NCBI RefSeq assembly: GCF_950295315.1 | Contig: NC_080164.1 | Span: forward strand, 10,629,990 to 10,693,989 | Direction: 5' to 3' | From: Erinaceus europaeus | Taxonomy: Eukaryota > Chordata > Mammalia > Eulipotyphla > Erinaceidae | Length of the DNA stretch: 64,000 nucleotides | Shown: positions 33,701 through 36,433 of the stretch, piece after piece | Position numbering within the stretch: position 1 is the first letter of the stretch | How the letters are laid out: the number at the start of each line of letters is the position of its first letter | The notes under the pieces: generated by a model | The model's input: only the letters and a program-made list of their open reading frames with translations | The model's database searches: none | What the model was told of the DNA's origin: nothing | Program-made: the position numbers and the translations under genes

Positions 33701-36433
33701 CCTTTGATTCATGACTTCATCATCACTCAAGACATTAGCACATACAAAACTGTCTACACCTAATTTTTTTTTTTAAGAGTTGACTTCCGGGGCCAGGTGG
33801 TGGTGCACCTGACTGAGCGAACACCTTCCCACGCATAAGGACAGGGCTTGAAAGAATCGTGTTCAGTGAGATACGTCAGAAACAAAAGCATGAATATGGG
33901 ATGACCTCACTCATAGGCAGAAGTTGAAAAACAAGATGAGAAGGGAAAACACTAAGCAGAACTCGGACTGGAGTTGGTGTACTGCACCAAAGTAAAAGAC
34001 TCTGGGCTGGGGGTGGCGGGTGGGGTTCAGGTCCTGGAACATGATGGCAGAGGAGGACCTAGTTGAATTGTTATGTGGAAAACTAAGAAATGTTACACAT
34101 GTACAAACTATTATGTTTTACTGACAGCTGTTAACCATTAATCTCCCATTAAAGAAAATAAAAAAACAAATAATGAAAAACAGAAAGAAAAAATGACACA
34201 GGACCAAATGGAGTTGACCATGCTGTGTAAAAAATTTAAAGAAGTCAACCTATCTTTTTTAAAAAAAGATACCCAGAATGATTTTGCTGAAGTGACTGTC
34301 AGAATCAGCCAGCATGGCTGGAATCTATCACCCAGGCACAAAGGGGAGAAATATGAAGTAATAATTCTCAGAAAAATTAGAATATTTAAAAGTGGTAGCA
34401 TCAAGCAAAAGGTTAGTGTGATCACGGATGCCTTTTTTGACTTTAAAATAGCCATAGCCTTGTCCCTTTGTGCTATAACTCTTTGAACTACAGAGGAAAG
34501 GCCACTAGGTGAGGTTATTTTTTTCTTTTAAATATACCAGAGCACAGCTCAGCTCTGCTTTATGGTGGTACCTTGCACCAGGGAGACTCAGGCTTGAAAT
34601 TTTTTTGTGTGTAACTGTTATACTACCTTCCCAATCCTAAAGGTTCACACGGTAATAATGGCATGCAATCAAGTGCAGAAACCAATCGTCCTCTTCACCC
34701 CCCCACCACACACACACCAAAAAAAGGGTTTTCTGGAGATTTCTACTCTGTTTGAAAAGAGTTTTCTCATCAATTTAAGAAAAGGCTTGTTTGGGTCCTG
34801 CGCACAGATGCAGTGATGCCATTTTCCCACAAGATGGCAGTGCCGCTCCACAAGAGGAAACCCTCCCCGCAGGCGAACACAGGCATCACCCACAGGCCAG
34901 CTCCGTCAGCCTCTAGGGGTTCAGGCAAACGCCAGGGGGCAGAATTACCCCCAGAAGGATAAAGAGGAGGACAACTATCAGGGGAGGGGATGGGATACGG
35001 AGATCTGATGGTGGGAATTGTGTGGAGTTGTACCCCTCTTATCCTATGGTTTTGTCAATGTTTCCTTTTTATAAATTAAAAAAAAAATGAAAAAATGAAA
35101 AAAAACAAACAAACAATATAGCATGCCAGGGAAGGTACAATTGGATATCTGTGCCTGGGACTCTGGAAGGCTATATTCTAATTATCCAATAAAGCTGTAT
35201 GACCCTGGAAACAAACAAAAACAAACAAACAAACAAAAAGAATCAACCCCCTGCACAAGGTTACCAGCGTCTTCTATTGATAAACAGGACAATGATGTCC
35301 CTTCTGTCCATGGGCCAAGGGGGGACAGTTCCTCCCCCACTTACGCCCTGGCTGCTTTGGGAACAAAACAAGCTGTGAGTCCCTGTGGGCACGGGCCCGG
35401 GAACTGGCTTCCTGGAGCTCAGAGCAGTGCATGCCAACCACGGCACCCTGCCTGCCTTTCCATGATAGAGGGACTGGCTGCTGATGGGGGTGGGGGTACT
35501 CTCCCTTGTCCAGTGGGCAAATGCTTACTTGGACAGCTCGGGCTGGTTTTCCCCTGCACTCCGTCTTCTGTAAGAAAAGGAGAGAGAAAGCTGTGAGCTT
35601 TTCTGGGCCATCATAGAAAGTGAACAGGAGCAGTCCTGACTGCAGAGAACTTTCTAGATCATCAGGATGGACACTCTGGAACACCAGCTTCCTGCCCTGC
35701 TGCCCTGTACTGGAGGACTGTCCAGAGCCTGAAGAGGCCGGGTCCTGTCCCCTGTTCCCAGTAGCACCTGCCTACTGCAGGAAGGCCCTCTGGGGGCTCC
35801 CAGACCCTGGTCTGGACCAGCTCCTAGAGCACCTTGTTACCCCTCCTAGCCCCATACTTGCAGGCCCAGGCCAAAACCCCCTAGCCGCCCTGATCTGCAG
35901 CCCCCCAGCTCCCAGGCCCACACCCCTGGGCCCAGGCCCCAGCTCTGTAACCCCTAGCCCACACTAACAGGCCCAGGCCTTAGTCCCCCAGTCCCCTAGT
36001 CCCCCAGCTTCCTAGCCCCTTCAGCCCCCAGCCCCACACTCACAGATCCCAGCTCCCCAGCCCCCTAACCCCTAGCCCCTCGCCCCACACTCACAGGCCC
36101 ATGCTCCAGCCCAAAAACCCCACAGCTATAGCCCAGGTCCCAGCTCCCCAGCCCCCTAACTCCTAGCCCCAGCCTCATACCATGGGCCCAGGTCACAGGT
36201 CCCAGCTCCACAGTCCCCTAACCCCTAGCCCCTCGCCCCACACCACGGGCCCAGGCCCCAGCCCCAGGCCCACACTAATAGGACCAGGCCTTAGCCCCCA
36301 GGCCCCCTAGTCCCCCAGCTCCCCCCCCCCAGCCCCACACTCACAAGCCTAGCTCCCCAGCCCCAGCCCCACACTCACGGGCCCAGGCCCCAGAAAGGAG
36401 CAGCAAGAGCAGCAACAGCCTTGGGGCACCCAT
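1208..36433 (-). CDS. APOB: Apolipoprotein B (APOB), 5' part: exons 1-23 of an expected 29
   Basis: ApoB is the non-exchangeable scaffold of chylomicrons, VLDL and LDL. It is lipidated co-translationally in the ER with the help of MTTP. The 23 exons listed below join into 1,221 in-frame codons, beginning with a cleavable signal peptide and covering the whole lipovitellin-like module (beta-barrel, helical domain, C and A sheets) and the start of the next beta-rich region. The seven N-terminal disulfide pairs known from human apoB all have both cysteines here, and the YGNCS and YSNAT sequons are kept. Every acceptor is AG; donors are GT except one GC (exon 20). The 3' part, including the LDL-receptor-binding region and the C-to-U editing codon, is outside the window. 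Introns are swollen by SINEs. Identity is certain by protein similarity recalled from human APOB; exact UTR limits are not. Confidence 0.98.
1533..1708 (-). CDS. APOB: APOB exon 22 (176 bp)
   Basis: Encodes [20 protein letters not shown]... to SKKVAWHY, residues about 1100-1158. [16 protein letters not shown] is identical to human. Acceptor TTCCAACAG, donor GTATGT. The following intron is only 137 bp. Confidence 0.97.
1709..2340. other. Repeat-poor part of APOB intron 21
   Basis: No recognisable repeat, exon or motif. A G-rich stretch lies at 1970-2025. Confidence 0.5.
2384..2572 (-). repeat. SINE-A short
   Basis: Tail side TTGGATAGAGACAG, hairpin body with GAAGCTTTTCCCC, B-box side GGGGCTTGAACCTGG, head end CCACCCCCTGCCCCC. 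A (CCTT)n run adjoins the tail. Confidence 0.9.
2755..2875. repeat. (TTTC)n microsatellite
   Basis: About 120 bp of TTTC with CTTCC interruptions; a purine (GAAA)n run in the APOB pre-mRNA. Confidence 0.95.
2893..3089 (-). repeat. SINE-A short, degenerate
   Basis: Keeps GACACCTGCAGCAC, CCCCTACAGGTGGGA and TTGAACCTGGGTC, but the hairpin arm is altered (TAGCAAAGC). Confidence 0.85.
3281..3491 (-). CDS. APOB: APOB exon 21 (211 bp)
   Basis: Encodes [20 protein letters not shown]... to TEVTLTGHI, residues about 1030-1099, first part of the beta-rich region after the lipovitellin-like module. [11 protein letters not shown] is as in human. Acceptor CTTGCAG, donor GTAAGG. Confidence 0.97.
3781..3935 (-). 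repeat. SINE-B with (TTTA)n tail
   Basis: TTTATTTA run followed by GTGGTGCAGAGGATTGAACC, GAGCCTCAGGCATGAGAGTC and CATAACCATTATGCTATC, the reversed tRNA-like head. Confidence 0.85.
3967..4154 (-). repeat. SINE-B with internal (CA)n
   Basis: CA repeat at 4010-4047, then GCTCTGCTTTATTATGGTGC, ATTGAGC and GCCATTGTGCTAGC; matches the SINE-B order. Confidence 0.8.
4155..4896. other. Repeat-poor part of APOB intron 20
   Basis: No recognisable element. An AATAAA with no supporting 3'-end context occurs near 4355; nothing else seen. Confidence 0.45.
4897..5017. repeat. GA-rich low-complexity tract
   Basis: GAGAGG and GGAGAG units end about 20 bp from the exon 20 donor. In the sense RNA this is a CU-rich tract. 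Confidence 0.9.
5039..5160 (-). CDS. APOB: APOB exon 20 (122 bp), with GC donor
   Basis: Encodes [20 protein letters not shown]... to LKFVTQAE, residues about 989-1029. Acceptor TCCTCAG is normal. The donor reads GAAG|GCAAGT, a GC dinucleotide in the ideal GC-AG context, and it is the only position that keeps frame with exon 21. The next GT (4 nt downstream) would shift the frame. Confidence 0.92.
5581..5790. repeat. Long (TTCC)n/(CTTT)n polypyrimidine tract
   Basis: About 210 bp of pure pyrimidine broken by a single A (in CCTCACTCC), within APOB intron 19. Open frames across it are repeat artefacts. Confidence 0.97.
5800..6052 (-). repeat. SINE-A with 3' extension
   Basis: Begins with the extension GCTGGGACTTGGTGCC and GTGAATCCACCACTAGTAG. 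The body GTGAAGCTTCCCCCCCCTGC and a decayed B box follow. Confidence 0.85.
6117..6322 (-). repeat. SINE-A, internally deleted
   Basis: Extension GGGTTATTACTGGGGCTCTG and GAATCCACTACATCTGGTGG, then directly AAGTGAGCCCCAGGGACTTG and the head end; much of the body is missing. Confidence 0.8.
6675..6857 (-). CDS. APOB: APOB exon 19 (183 bp)
   Basis: Encodes [20 protein letters not shown]... to PLLGET, residues about 928-988, end of the lipovitellin-like module. Carries both cysteines of the Cys939-Cys949 pair and the sequon NAT in YSNAT. Acceptor CCACCAG; donor GTAGAG is a weak match to consensus. Confidence 0.95.
6965..7222 (+). repeat. SINE-A, degenerate, with 3' extension
   Basis: GTGCAAGGATCTGGGTTCAA, CGCTTCACAAGTGGTGAAGC, and extension GTGGATTCATTGTGCAGGCA; the head is decayed. 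Confidence 0.8.
7223..7277. repeat. (CA)n microsatellite
   Basis: CA repeat with CG and TA variants at the A-rich end of the preceding SINE. Confidence 0.95.
7278..8216. other. Repeat-poor part of APOB intron 18
   Basis: About 0.9 kb with no recognisable repeat or additional exon. Confidence 0.5.
8217..8428 (-). CDS. APOB: APOB exon 18 (212 bp)
   Basis: Encodes [20 protein letters not shown]... to PIKLFSF, residues about 858-927. The block [17 protein letters not shown] is identical to the human protein. Acceptor CTTTCAG, donor GTGAAT. Confidence 0.97.
8548..9060 (+). repeat. R1 repeat with internal insertion
   Basis: R1 from GGGGCCCTACCCCCCTAAGG to the tail AATAAATAATTCAT. It has about 220 bp of unrelated A/G-rich DNA (8705-8925) between the TTCCACCTTCTGC block and CCAATGGAGGGAATGGG. 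Confidence 0.8.
9158..9347 (-). repeat. SINE-B
   Basis: T-rich tail, GA run, then GGGATTGAACCTGGGACC, AGAGTCTCAGGCTTG and ATAACCATTGTGCTGTC. Confidence 0.85.
9349..9564 (-). repeat. SINE-A short
   Basis: Abuts the SINE-B copy directly. GATACCTGCAGCAC, CATGAAGCTTCCTCCTTGC and head end CCAACTCCTGGCC. Confidence 0.85.
9630..9688. repeat. (GATA)n microsatellite
   Basis: About 14 perfect units. Confidence 0.97.
9925..10302 (-). repeat. SINE-A interrupted by a SINE-B fragment
   Basis: The 3' extension and body start are at 9925-10020 and the body and head are at 10125-10302. Between them is a plus-strand SINE-B 3' fragment (CAGATCTGAGCAGTGCTCTG). Confidence 0.75.
10388..10555 (-). CDS. APOB: APOB exon 17 (168 bp)
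   Basis: Encodes [20 protein letters not shown]... to LKLELLN, residues 802-857, beta strands of the A-sheet region. Acceptor TGTACAG, donor GTAAGA; phase 0 at both ends. Confidence 0.97.
10598..11195 (+). repeat. R1 repeat split by a SINE
   Basis: Starts CCAAGTTGCGGATACTACTA, includes GAAGCAATGACAGAAGCCAG, and ends in an A-rich tail. Split at AAAGAATTTTGGTCCA by the next element. Confidence 0.9.
10820..11032 (+). repeat. SINE-A short inside R1, perfect 16-bp target duplication
   Basis: Full element from head GGGGACAGGCAGTGG to tail TAATAAATAAAACT. It is flanked by AAAGAATTTTGGTCCA at 10804-10819 and 11033-11048, so it is younger than the R1 copy. Confidence 0.95.
11420..11636 (+). repeat. 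SINE-B with (ATCC)n inside
   Basis: GACTCTGAAGCTCCCAGTAC, AGAGATGAGCAGTGCTCTGG, then the ATCC run (11500-11574) and an AATAAAATATTTT tail. Confidence 0.75.
11500..11574. repeat. (ATCC)n microsatellite
   Basis: About 17 units with one ACCC variant. Confidence 0.95.
11637..12002. other. Repeat-poor AT-rich part of APOB intron 16
   Basis: Nothing recognisable seen. Confidence 0.5.
12019..12256 (-). repeat. SINE-A short with 16-bp target duplication
   Basis: Flanked by GAGGACATTAATTTCT at 12003-12018 and 12257-12272. The body, B-box side and head end GCCACCACCTGGCCC are intact. Confidence 0.95.
12420..12872 (+). repeat. R1 repeat, 'CTATCAGGGG' subtype
   Basis: From CAAGCTTGGGATCCATGATTG to an A-rich tail after CCTTTTTAAATAAAA. 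Confidence 0.9.
12873..13109 (+). repeat. R1 repeat, 5'-truncated
   Basis: Begins at ATAGGCTGGGGGTATAG in the middle of the family sequence, directly in the A tail of the previous copy. It ends in an A-rich tail. Confidence 0.9.
13190..13662 (+). repeat. R1 repeat, 'CTTCTAATGG' subtype
   Basis: Third consecutive same-strand R1 copy, from about GGGCTTTAACTAAAATGG to a poly(A) tail. Confidence 0.9.
13700..13900 (-). repeat. SINE-C, degenerate
   Basis: GAGAGACACCATAGTCC, GGCAAGGCACACGCC and GAGCTCTCTCTCTGC weakly follow the SINE-C order. Confidence 0.4.
14040..14309 (-). repeat. SINE-A with 3' extension
   Basis: Extension GCCACCAGGGTTATCATTAG, body CTTGTGAAGCTTCC, B-box side GCTTGAACCTCGGTCC. 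Confidence 0.9.
14392..14583 (-). CDS. APOB: APOB exon 16 (192 bp)
   Basis: Encodes [20 protein letters not shown]... to RGIPQM, residues 738-801, including the [13 protein letters not shown] block. Acceptor ATCCCAG, donor GTAAGT; exactly 64 codons as in human. Confidence 0.97.
14700..15287 (+). repeat. R1 repeat, upstream segment
   Basis: From about 14828 it is collinear with the copy at 58309, including GATGGGCCTAGA, CTACACCTGAGGAAGAT, AATATGGGCCCCAGAC and TATAAGGGAGCTACTCTC. It may extend further left to about 14700. The 3' segment is absent. Confidence 0.8.
15288..15500 (+). repeat. SINE-A 3' part with extension
   Basis: Starts within the hairpin (GAGTGGTGAAGCAAG) directly after R1 sequence and ends GAGCTCCAGAGATAACCC plus an A-rich tail. 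Confidence 0.8.
15501..15935. other. Unassigned part of APOB intron 15
   Basis: May contain an old degenerate element (GGAGCTAGGCAGGTGGTAAAG) but I cannot name it. Confidence 0.4.
15936..16112 (-). CDS. APOB: APOB exon 15 (177 bp)
   Basis: Encodes [20 protein letters not shown]... to YTKDDKREQ, residues 679-737; one of the best conserved parts of the protein. Acceptor CCTTCAG, donor GTGTGT; phase 0 at both ends. Confidence 0.97.
16573..16810 (-). CDS. APOB: APOB exon 14 (238 bp)
   Basis: Encodes [20 protein letters not shown]... to APLDLIE, residues about 599-678, start of the lipid-facing C sheet. Acceptor CATCTAG, donor GTATGT; ends in phase 0. Confidence 0.97.
17088..17299 (-). CDS. APOB: APOB exon 13 (212 bp)
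   Basis: Encodes [20 protein letters not shown]... to LNSEDLYVQ, residues about 529-598, the last helices of the helical domain. The VKNFVASH block is strongly conserved. Acceptor GCTTCAG, donor GTAAGT. Confidence 0.97.
17590..17871 (+). repeat. L1-like 3' end
   Basis: CATAGACAGAAGTTGAAAAA, GACCAAAGTAAAAGACTCTG, GGAACATGATGG, and CCAATAAAGAG followed by poly(A); same family as the copies at 33847 and 60270. Confidence 0.8.
18123..18230 (+). repeat. SINE-B, 3' part
   Basis: TGTCTGAGGCTCTGAAGTCC and CACCATAAGCCAGAGCTGAG, then a GA-rich tail. Confidence 0.8.
18353..18515. repeat. (GGA)n low-complexity tract
   Basis: GGAGGA/GAAGGA units in intron 12, about 85 bp from the exon 12 donor; CCU-rich in the sense RNA. 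Confidence 0.92.
18601..18747 (-). CDS. APOB: APOB exon 12 (147 bp)
   Basis: Encodes [20 protein letters not shown]... to MELTDE, residues 480-528, helical domain in the MTTP-interacting area. Contains the cysteine equivalent to Cys486. Phase 0 at both ends; separated from exon 11 by an intron of only 106 bp. Confidence 0.97.
18854..18974 (-). CDS. APOB: APOB exon 11 (121 bp)
   Basis: Encodes [20 protein letters not shown]... to TYLILR, residues about 439-479. One codon longer than the human exon; the extra residue is in the variable loop before ELQDIANFL. Contains the cysteine equivalent to Cys451. Acceptor TTCCCCAG, donor GTGCGT. Confidence 0.96.
19125..19546 (-). repeat. SINE-A split by a SINE-B
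   Basis: Tail and body start at 19125-19237; the head end (GTACATGGTAACCTGTG to CCACTGCCTGGCC) is at 19493-19546. Confidence 0.8.
19238..19492 (+). repeat. SINE-B with (GGA)n tail, nested
   Basis: CTCTGAAGTCCCAGGTTCAA, ACCATAAACCAGATCTGAGC, then 160 bp of GGA/GAA-rich tail. It sits inside a SINE-A. Confidence 0.8.
19575..19857 (-). repeat. SINE-A long
   Basis: CTTGTTGCCCTTG tail, ATGGAGAGAGGAGGGGAAGA body, GAACTAGGATCCTTATGCCG and CTGCGCTACCGCCTG head end. Confidence 0.92.
19870..20069 (-). repeat. SINE-B
   Basis: GA run, then CTGCTGAGCTTTGG, GGAGATTGAACCTTGG, TTTCATGCATGAG and CATCATGCTATCTTCC. Confidence 0.85.
20140..20240 (-). repeat. SINE-B, partial, after a (CTC)n tract
   Basis: ATAATGGTGCAAAGGATTG and ACTCTGAAAGTCTCTTCAC; the T-rich side is replaced by CTC/CTT repeats at 20070-20140. 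Confidence 0.7.
20334..20561 (-). CDS. APOB: APOB exon 10 (228 bp)
   Basis: Encodes [20 protein letters not shown]... to LSHAVN, residues about 363-438, in the helical domain. Carries both cysteines of the Cys358-Cys363 pair. Acceptor CTTCACAG, donor GTGAGT. A Vingi element sits in the intron just upstream of it in gene order. Confidence 0.97.
20668..21913 (+). mobile_element. 5'-truncated Vingi-type non-LTR retrotransposon in APOB intron 9
   Basis: The end of a reverse transcriptase ORF: the conserved block [16 protein letters not shown] sits near the end of the RT domain, and a C-terminal CPCG...THIVNDC motif lies near 21760-21810. The element is interrupted by a SINE (20878-21156). If the SINE and one copy of its duplication are ignored, the reading frame is continuous on both sides. 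A TGA at 21847-21849 is premature compared with the copy at 48316, which has a sense codon there. The 3' end is a GAAGAA tail with no poly(A). It is flanked by an 11-bp target duplication, AAGGCTCAGGA (20657-20667 and 21914-21924). No 5' part is present, so it cannot be autonomous. It lies antisense to APOB. The Vingi name is from memory of hedgehog elements and is less certain than the non-LTR assignment. Confidence 0.88.
20878..21156 (+). repeat. SINE-A long nested in Vingi, 13-bp target duplication
   Basis: Near-complete copy. A box TAGCACAGCGGG, B box GGTTCGAACCC, hairpin GCTTCACAGGCGGTGAAGC, tail GGGCAACAAAAGGGAATAAA. Flanked by AAAACTGCAGCAA at 20865-20877 and 21157-21169. Confidence 0.96.
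21958..22313 (+). repeat. R1 repeat
   Basis: From AGTGTCACTGCCAACCTG to TAAATCACTAATAAAA, then a short TA repeat in place of a poly(A). Confidence 0.9.
22355..22699 (-). repeat. Two SINE-A fragments around (TTCC)n
   Basis: A head-end piece (CACTTAACTGGGTGCGCCAC, to 22413), a (TTCC)n run (22424-22505), then a fuller copy at 22506-22699 ending GTCACTGGCTGGCC. Confidence 0.8.
22424..22505. repeat. (TTCC)n microsatellite
   Basis: About 18 units, one GTCC variant, ending in TTTC units. Confidence 0.95.
22715..22812. repeat. (CA)n with CG variants
   Basis: Alternating purine-pyrimidine tract with ACACGC and GCGCGC blocks, which is Z-DNA-prone composition. Confidence 0.93.
23001..23211 (-). CDS. 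APOB: APOB exon 9 (211 bp), first helices
   Basis: Encodes [20 protein letters not shown]... to LMEES, residues about 293-362, the start of the helical domain. It is 9 bp shorter than the human exon as I recall it. The missing three residues fall in the linker after LQKL, before RAGLF. Frame is kept. Acceptor TTCCCACAG, donor GTATCT. Confidence 0.96.
23432..23592 (-). repeat. SINE-B
   Basis: GGCTTATAGTGGTGCAAAGG, GATTGAACCTAGGACC and GCATAACTATTAGGCTG. Confidence 0.85.
23612..23788 (-). repeat. SINE-B, well preserved
   Basis: Close to the family consensus: CTCTGGCTTATGGTGGTG, GAGCCTCAGGCATGAGAGTC, GCATAACCATTATGCTATC. Confidence 0.9.
23806..23868. repeat. (CCTT)n microsatellite
   Basis: About 15 units. 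Confidence 0.95.
23880..23962 (-). repeat. SINE-B, head-side fragment
   Basis: CAGTGCTGGAGATTGAACTC, CCTCATGCTTACAAGTC, ACCACTGTGCCAG. A (GT)n run lies downstream at 24088-24114. Confidence 0.7.
24300..24523 (+). repeat. SINE-A short
   Basis: Head GGGCCAGGCAGTGAC, B box GGTTCAAGTCC, GCTTTATGAGTAGTGAAGC, poly(A). Confidence 0.9.
24524..24675 (+). repeat. SINE-B, near full length
   Basis: Begins AGACAGCACAATGGTTATGC directly after the previous poly(A). B-box-like AGGTTTAACACCC, then GCCAGAGCTGAGTAGTATGC and an A-rich tail. Confidence 0.88.
24735..24999 (+). repeat. R1 repeat, 5'-truncated
   Basis: From about CTGATAAAATAGG and GAGTATGGATCGACCTGTC through AAAGCTATCAGGGGAGGGG to an A tail. Confidence 0.88.
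25140..25195 (+). repeat. SINE-A 3' extension remnant
   Basis: GAATTCATAGTGCAGGCTAC and CCCCAGCAACACTGGTGGCA only. Confidence 0.65.
25733..25818 (-). CDS. APOB: APOB exon 8 (86 bp)
   Basis: Encodes [20 protein letters not shown]... to FFDE, residues about 264-292, the junction from beta-barrel to helical domain. Acceptor TGACCAG, donor GTGAGG. Confidence 0.97.
26494..26618 (-). CDS. APOB: APOB exon 7 (125 bp)
   Basis: Encodes [20 protein letters not shown]... to HLFLPFSY, residues about 223-263, end of the beta-barrel. Carries both cysteines of the Cys218-Cys234 pair. Acceptor TTCACAG, donor GTGGGT. Confidence 0.97.
27745..27775. repeat. (TG)n(TA)n microsatellite
   Basis: Short TG then TA alternation at the tail of the next SINE. 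Confidence 0.9.
27775..27970 (-). repeat. SINE-A short
   Basis: GAGATAGAGGGAGATAAAGA, GATGAAGCTTCCCCTGCAGG, GCGGTTAACCAGGTGC. Confidence 0.85.
28059..28214 (-). CDS. APOB: APOB exon 6 (156 bp)
   Basis: Encodes [18 protein letters not shown]... to SPLAFIQGL, residues about 171-222. Keeps the N-glycosylation sequon NCS and the cysteine pair equivalent to Cys159-Cys185. Both ends are in phase 0. Confidence 0.97.
28640..28842 (-). repeat. SINE-A short
   Basis: TTGATAGGTCAGAGAGAAAT, CTTGTGGAGCTTCCC, GGGGCTCGAACCCGG (intact B box complement), head end to CACCATC. Confidence 0.85.
28850..28948. repeat. (CCTT)n and (CT)n tracts
   Basis: Pyrimidine run joining a SINE-A to a SINE-B. Confidence 0.9.
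28949..29044 (-). repeat. SINE-B, head side
   Basis: GGGGATTGAACCTGGGACC, TGGAGCCTCCAGCAT, GCATAACCACTATGCTGTC. Confidence 0.8.
29046..29262 (-). repeat. R1 repeat, 3' end
   Basis: T-rich start, CCATAGGATAAGAGGGGTAC, TTCTTTATCCCTCTGGGAG, AAAGTGGAAGGTCTGGCTTC. Confidence 0.88.
29345..29515 (-). repeat. SINE-A extension and partial body
   Basis: CACTAGGGTTATTGTTAGGG and GATAGAGATAAAAGGATGGA, then GGGA-rich repeats; B box and head are missing. It ends about 30 bp from exon 5. Confidence 0.7.
29548..29701 (-). CDS. APOB: APOB exon 5 (154 bp)
   Basis: Encodes [20 protein letters not shown]... to ARQVLFL, residues about 119-170, beta-barrel. The strand [20 protein letters not shown] is identical to the human protein. 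Acceptor GAGATAG, donor GTGAGG; ends in phase 0. Confidence 0.97.
29832..30045 (-). repeat. R1 repeat, 3' end
   Basis: TTATTGGTGATTCAATAATG, CCACCACTAGAGTTCCGAAT, TTGCAGAAGGTGGAAAGGTC. Confidence 0.85.
30262..30468 (+). repeat. SINE-A short
   Basis: CCAGGCAGTGATGCATCTGG, B box GGTTCAAGCCC, GCTTTACAAGTGGTGAAG, tail CCAATAATAAATAAAC. Confidence 0.88.
30608..30753 (-). CDS. APOB: APOB exon 4 (146 bp)
   Basis: Encodes [20 protein letters not shown]... to AAAMS, residues about 71-118, in the beta-barrel. It carries the cysteines equivalent to Cys61 and Cys70, partners of those in exons 2 and 3. Acceptor CTCTCCAG, donor GTAGGG. Confidence 0.97.
30865..31060 (-). repeat. SINE-C
   Basis: GAGACACAGAGAGAAAGAGA, CACAGCACTGAAGCTTCC, GCAAGGCATGTTCCC, GTGAGCTATCTCTCC. 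Confidence 0.6.
31454..31757 (+). repeat. SINE-A long with extension
   Basis: GGTGGTGCAGTGGGTTAAGC, GACCAGCATAAGGATCCC, GCTTCACAAGTGGTGAAGC, GGGCAACAAAAGG, then GCAGTGGATCTTAGTACAGG. Confidence 0.93.
31970..32162 (-). repeat. SINE-A short
   Basis: TTATTTATTACATAGAGG, ACTTGCAAAGCTTTCCCCC, GGATTGAACCCAGGTCC. Confidence 0.88.
32308..32373. repeat. Tandem duplication of 33 bp in APOB intron 3
   Basis: Two head-to-tail copies beginning AGGAGCTGGGACCTGAGG, differing by one base. A separate partial duplication with GTTCAAGAGTAGCT lies just left of it. Confidence 0.92.
32775..32890 (-). CDS. APOB: APOB exon 3 (116 bp)
   Basis: Encodes [19 protein letters not shown]... to IHCK, residues about 32-70, the first strands of the N-terminal beta-barrel that contacts MTTP. 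Contains the cysteine equivalent to human Cys51. Flanked by TTCTAG acceptor and GTAATC donor; same length as in human. Confidence 0.97.
32999..33337 (+). repeat. SINE-A long with extension
   Basis: GGCGCAGCGGGTTAAGCGC, B box GGTTCGAGCCCC, ACATCAGCAACAATGGGC, then GCAGTGGATTCTTAGTACAG and poly(A). The G-rich run before the head is not part of the SINE. Confidence 0.93.
33495..33682 (-). repeat. SINE-A short, degenerate
   Basis: TTTGACAGGACAAAG, GCAGACCTGCTTCACTATG, AATTGAACCAGGGTCC. Confidence 0.8.
33789..33846 (+). repeat. SINE-A head joined to an L1-like 3' end
   Basis: Only the head (GGGGCCAGGTGGTGGTGCAC to about ATAAGGACAG) is present. At GGGCTTGAA it passes into L1-like sequence. No SINE body is found after the L1. 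Confidence 0.7.
33847..34165 (+). repeat. L1-like 3' end
   Basis: CTTGAAAGAATC, GAATATGGGATGACC, TCATAGGCAGAAGTTGAAAA, CCAAAGTAAAAGACTCTGGG, CATTAAAGAAAATAAAAAAA. Confidence 0.82.
34515..34638 (-). repeat. SINE-B, degenerate
   Basis: CAGAGCACAGCTCAGCTCTG, TTTATGGTGGTACC, ACTCAGGCTTG. Confidence 0.7.
34950..35100 (+). repeat. R1 repeat, short 3' end
   Basis: GGATAAAGAGGAGGACAACT, ATCAGGGGAGGGGATGGG, to a poly(A) tail. Confidence 0.88.
35101..35528. other. Left part of APOB intron 2 region next to exon 2
   Basis: No named repeat apart from a short (CAAA)n near 35210-35240. Human APOB intron 2 contains a liver enhancer, but I could not identify it here. Confidence 0.4.
35529..35567 (-). CDS. 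APOB: APOB exon 2 (39 bp)
   Basis: A tiny exon between acceptor TTCTTACAG and donor GTAAGC. It encodes the mature N terminus, ending in SCPK, and keeps the cysteine equivalent to human Cys12. The residues before that are not conserved with the human EEEMLENVSLV stretch. It runs from phase 1 to phase 1, and its 39-bp length matches the human exon. Confidence 0.95.
35866..36370. repeat. C-rich minisatellite in APOB intron 1
   Basis: Degenerate tandem units of the type CCCCAGCTCCCCAGCCCC(T)A with CACACTCACAGGCCCAGGCC segments. They fill most of the intron and abut the exon-1 donor. The sense RNA strand is strongly G-rich. Three units carry perfect copies of the 13-nt exon-1 donor GTGAGTGTGGGGC in sense orientation (36031-36043, 36082-36094, 36332-36344). 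Confidence 0.9.
36379..36433 (-). CDS. APOB: APOB exon 1 coding part: signal peptide
   Basis: The exon encodes MGAPRL... with eight leucines in a row, then SGAWA, an AXA-type signal peptidase site after residue 18. It ends in phase 1 at donor GTGAGT. Human apoB has a 27-residue signal peptide, so this one is nine residues shorter. The last bases of the exon and its donor belong to a C-rich minisatellite unit that continues into intron 1. Confidence 0.95.

Noticed and set aside
34193..34486. 97-codon open frame in APOB intron 2
   Set aside because: No recognisable domain, starts in the A-rich tail of an L1-like copy, no sign of constraint.
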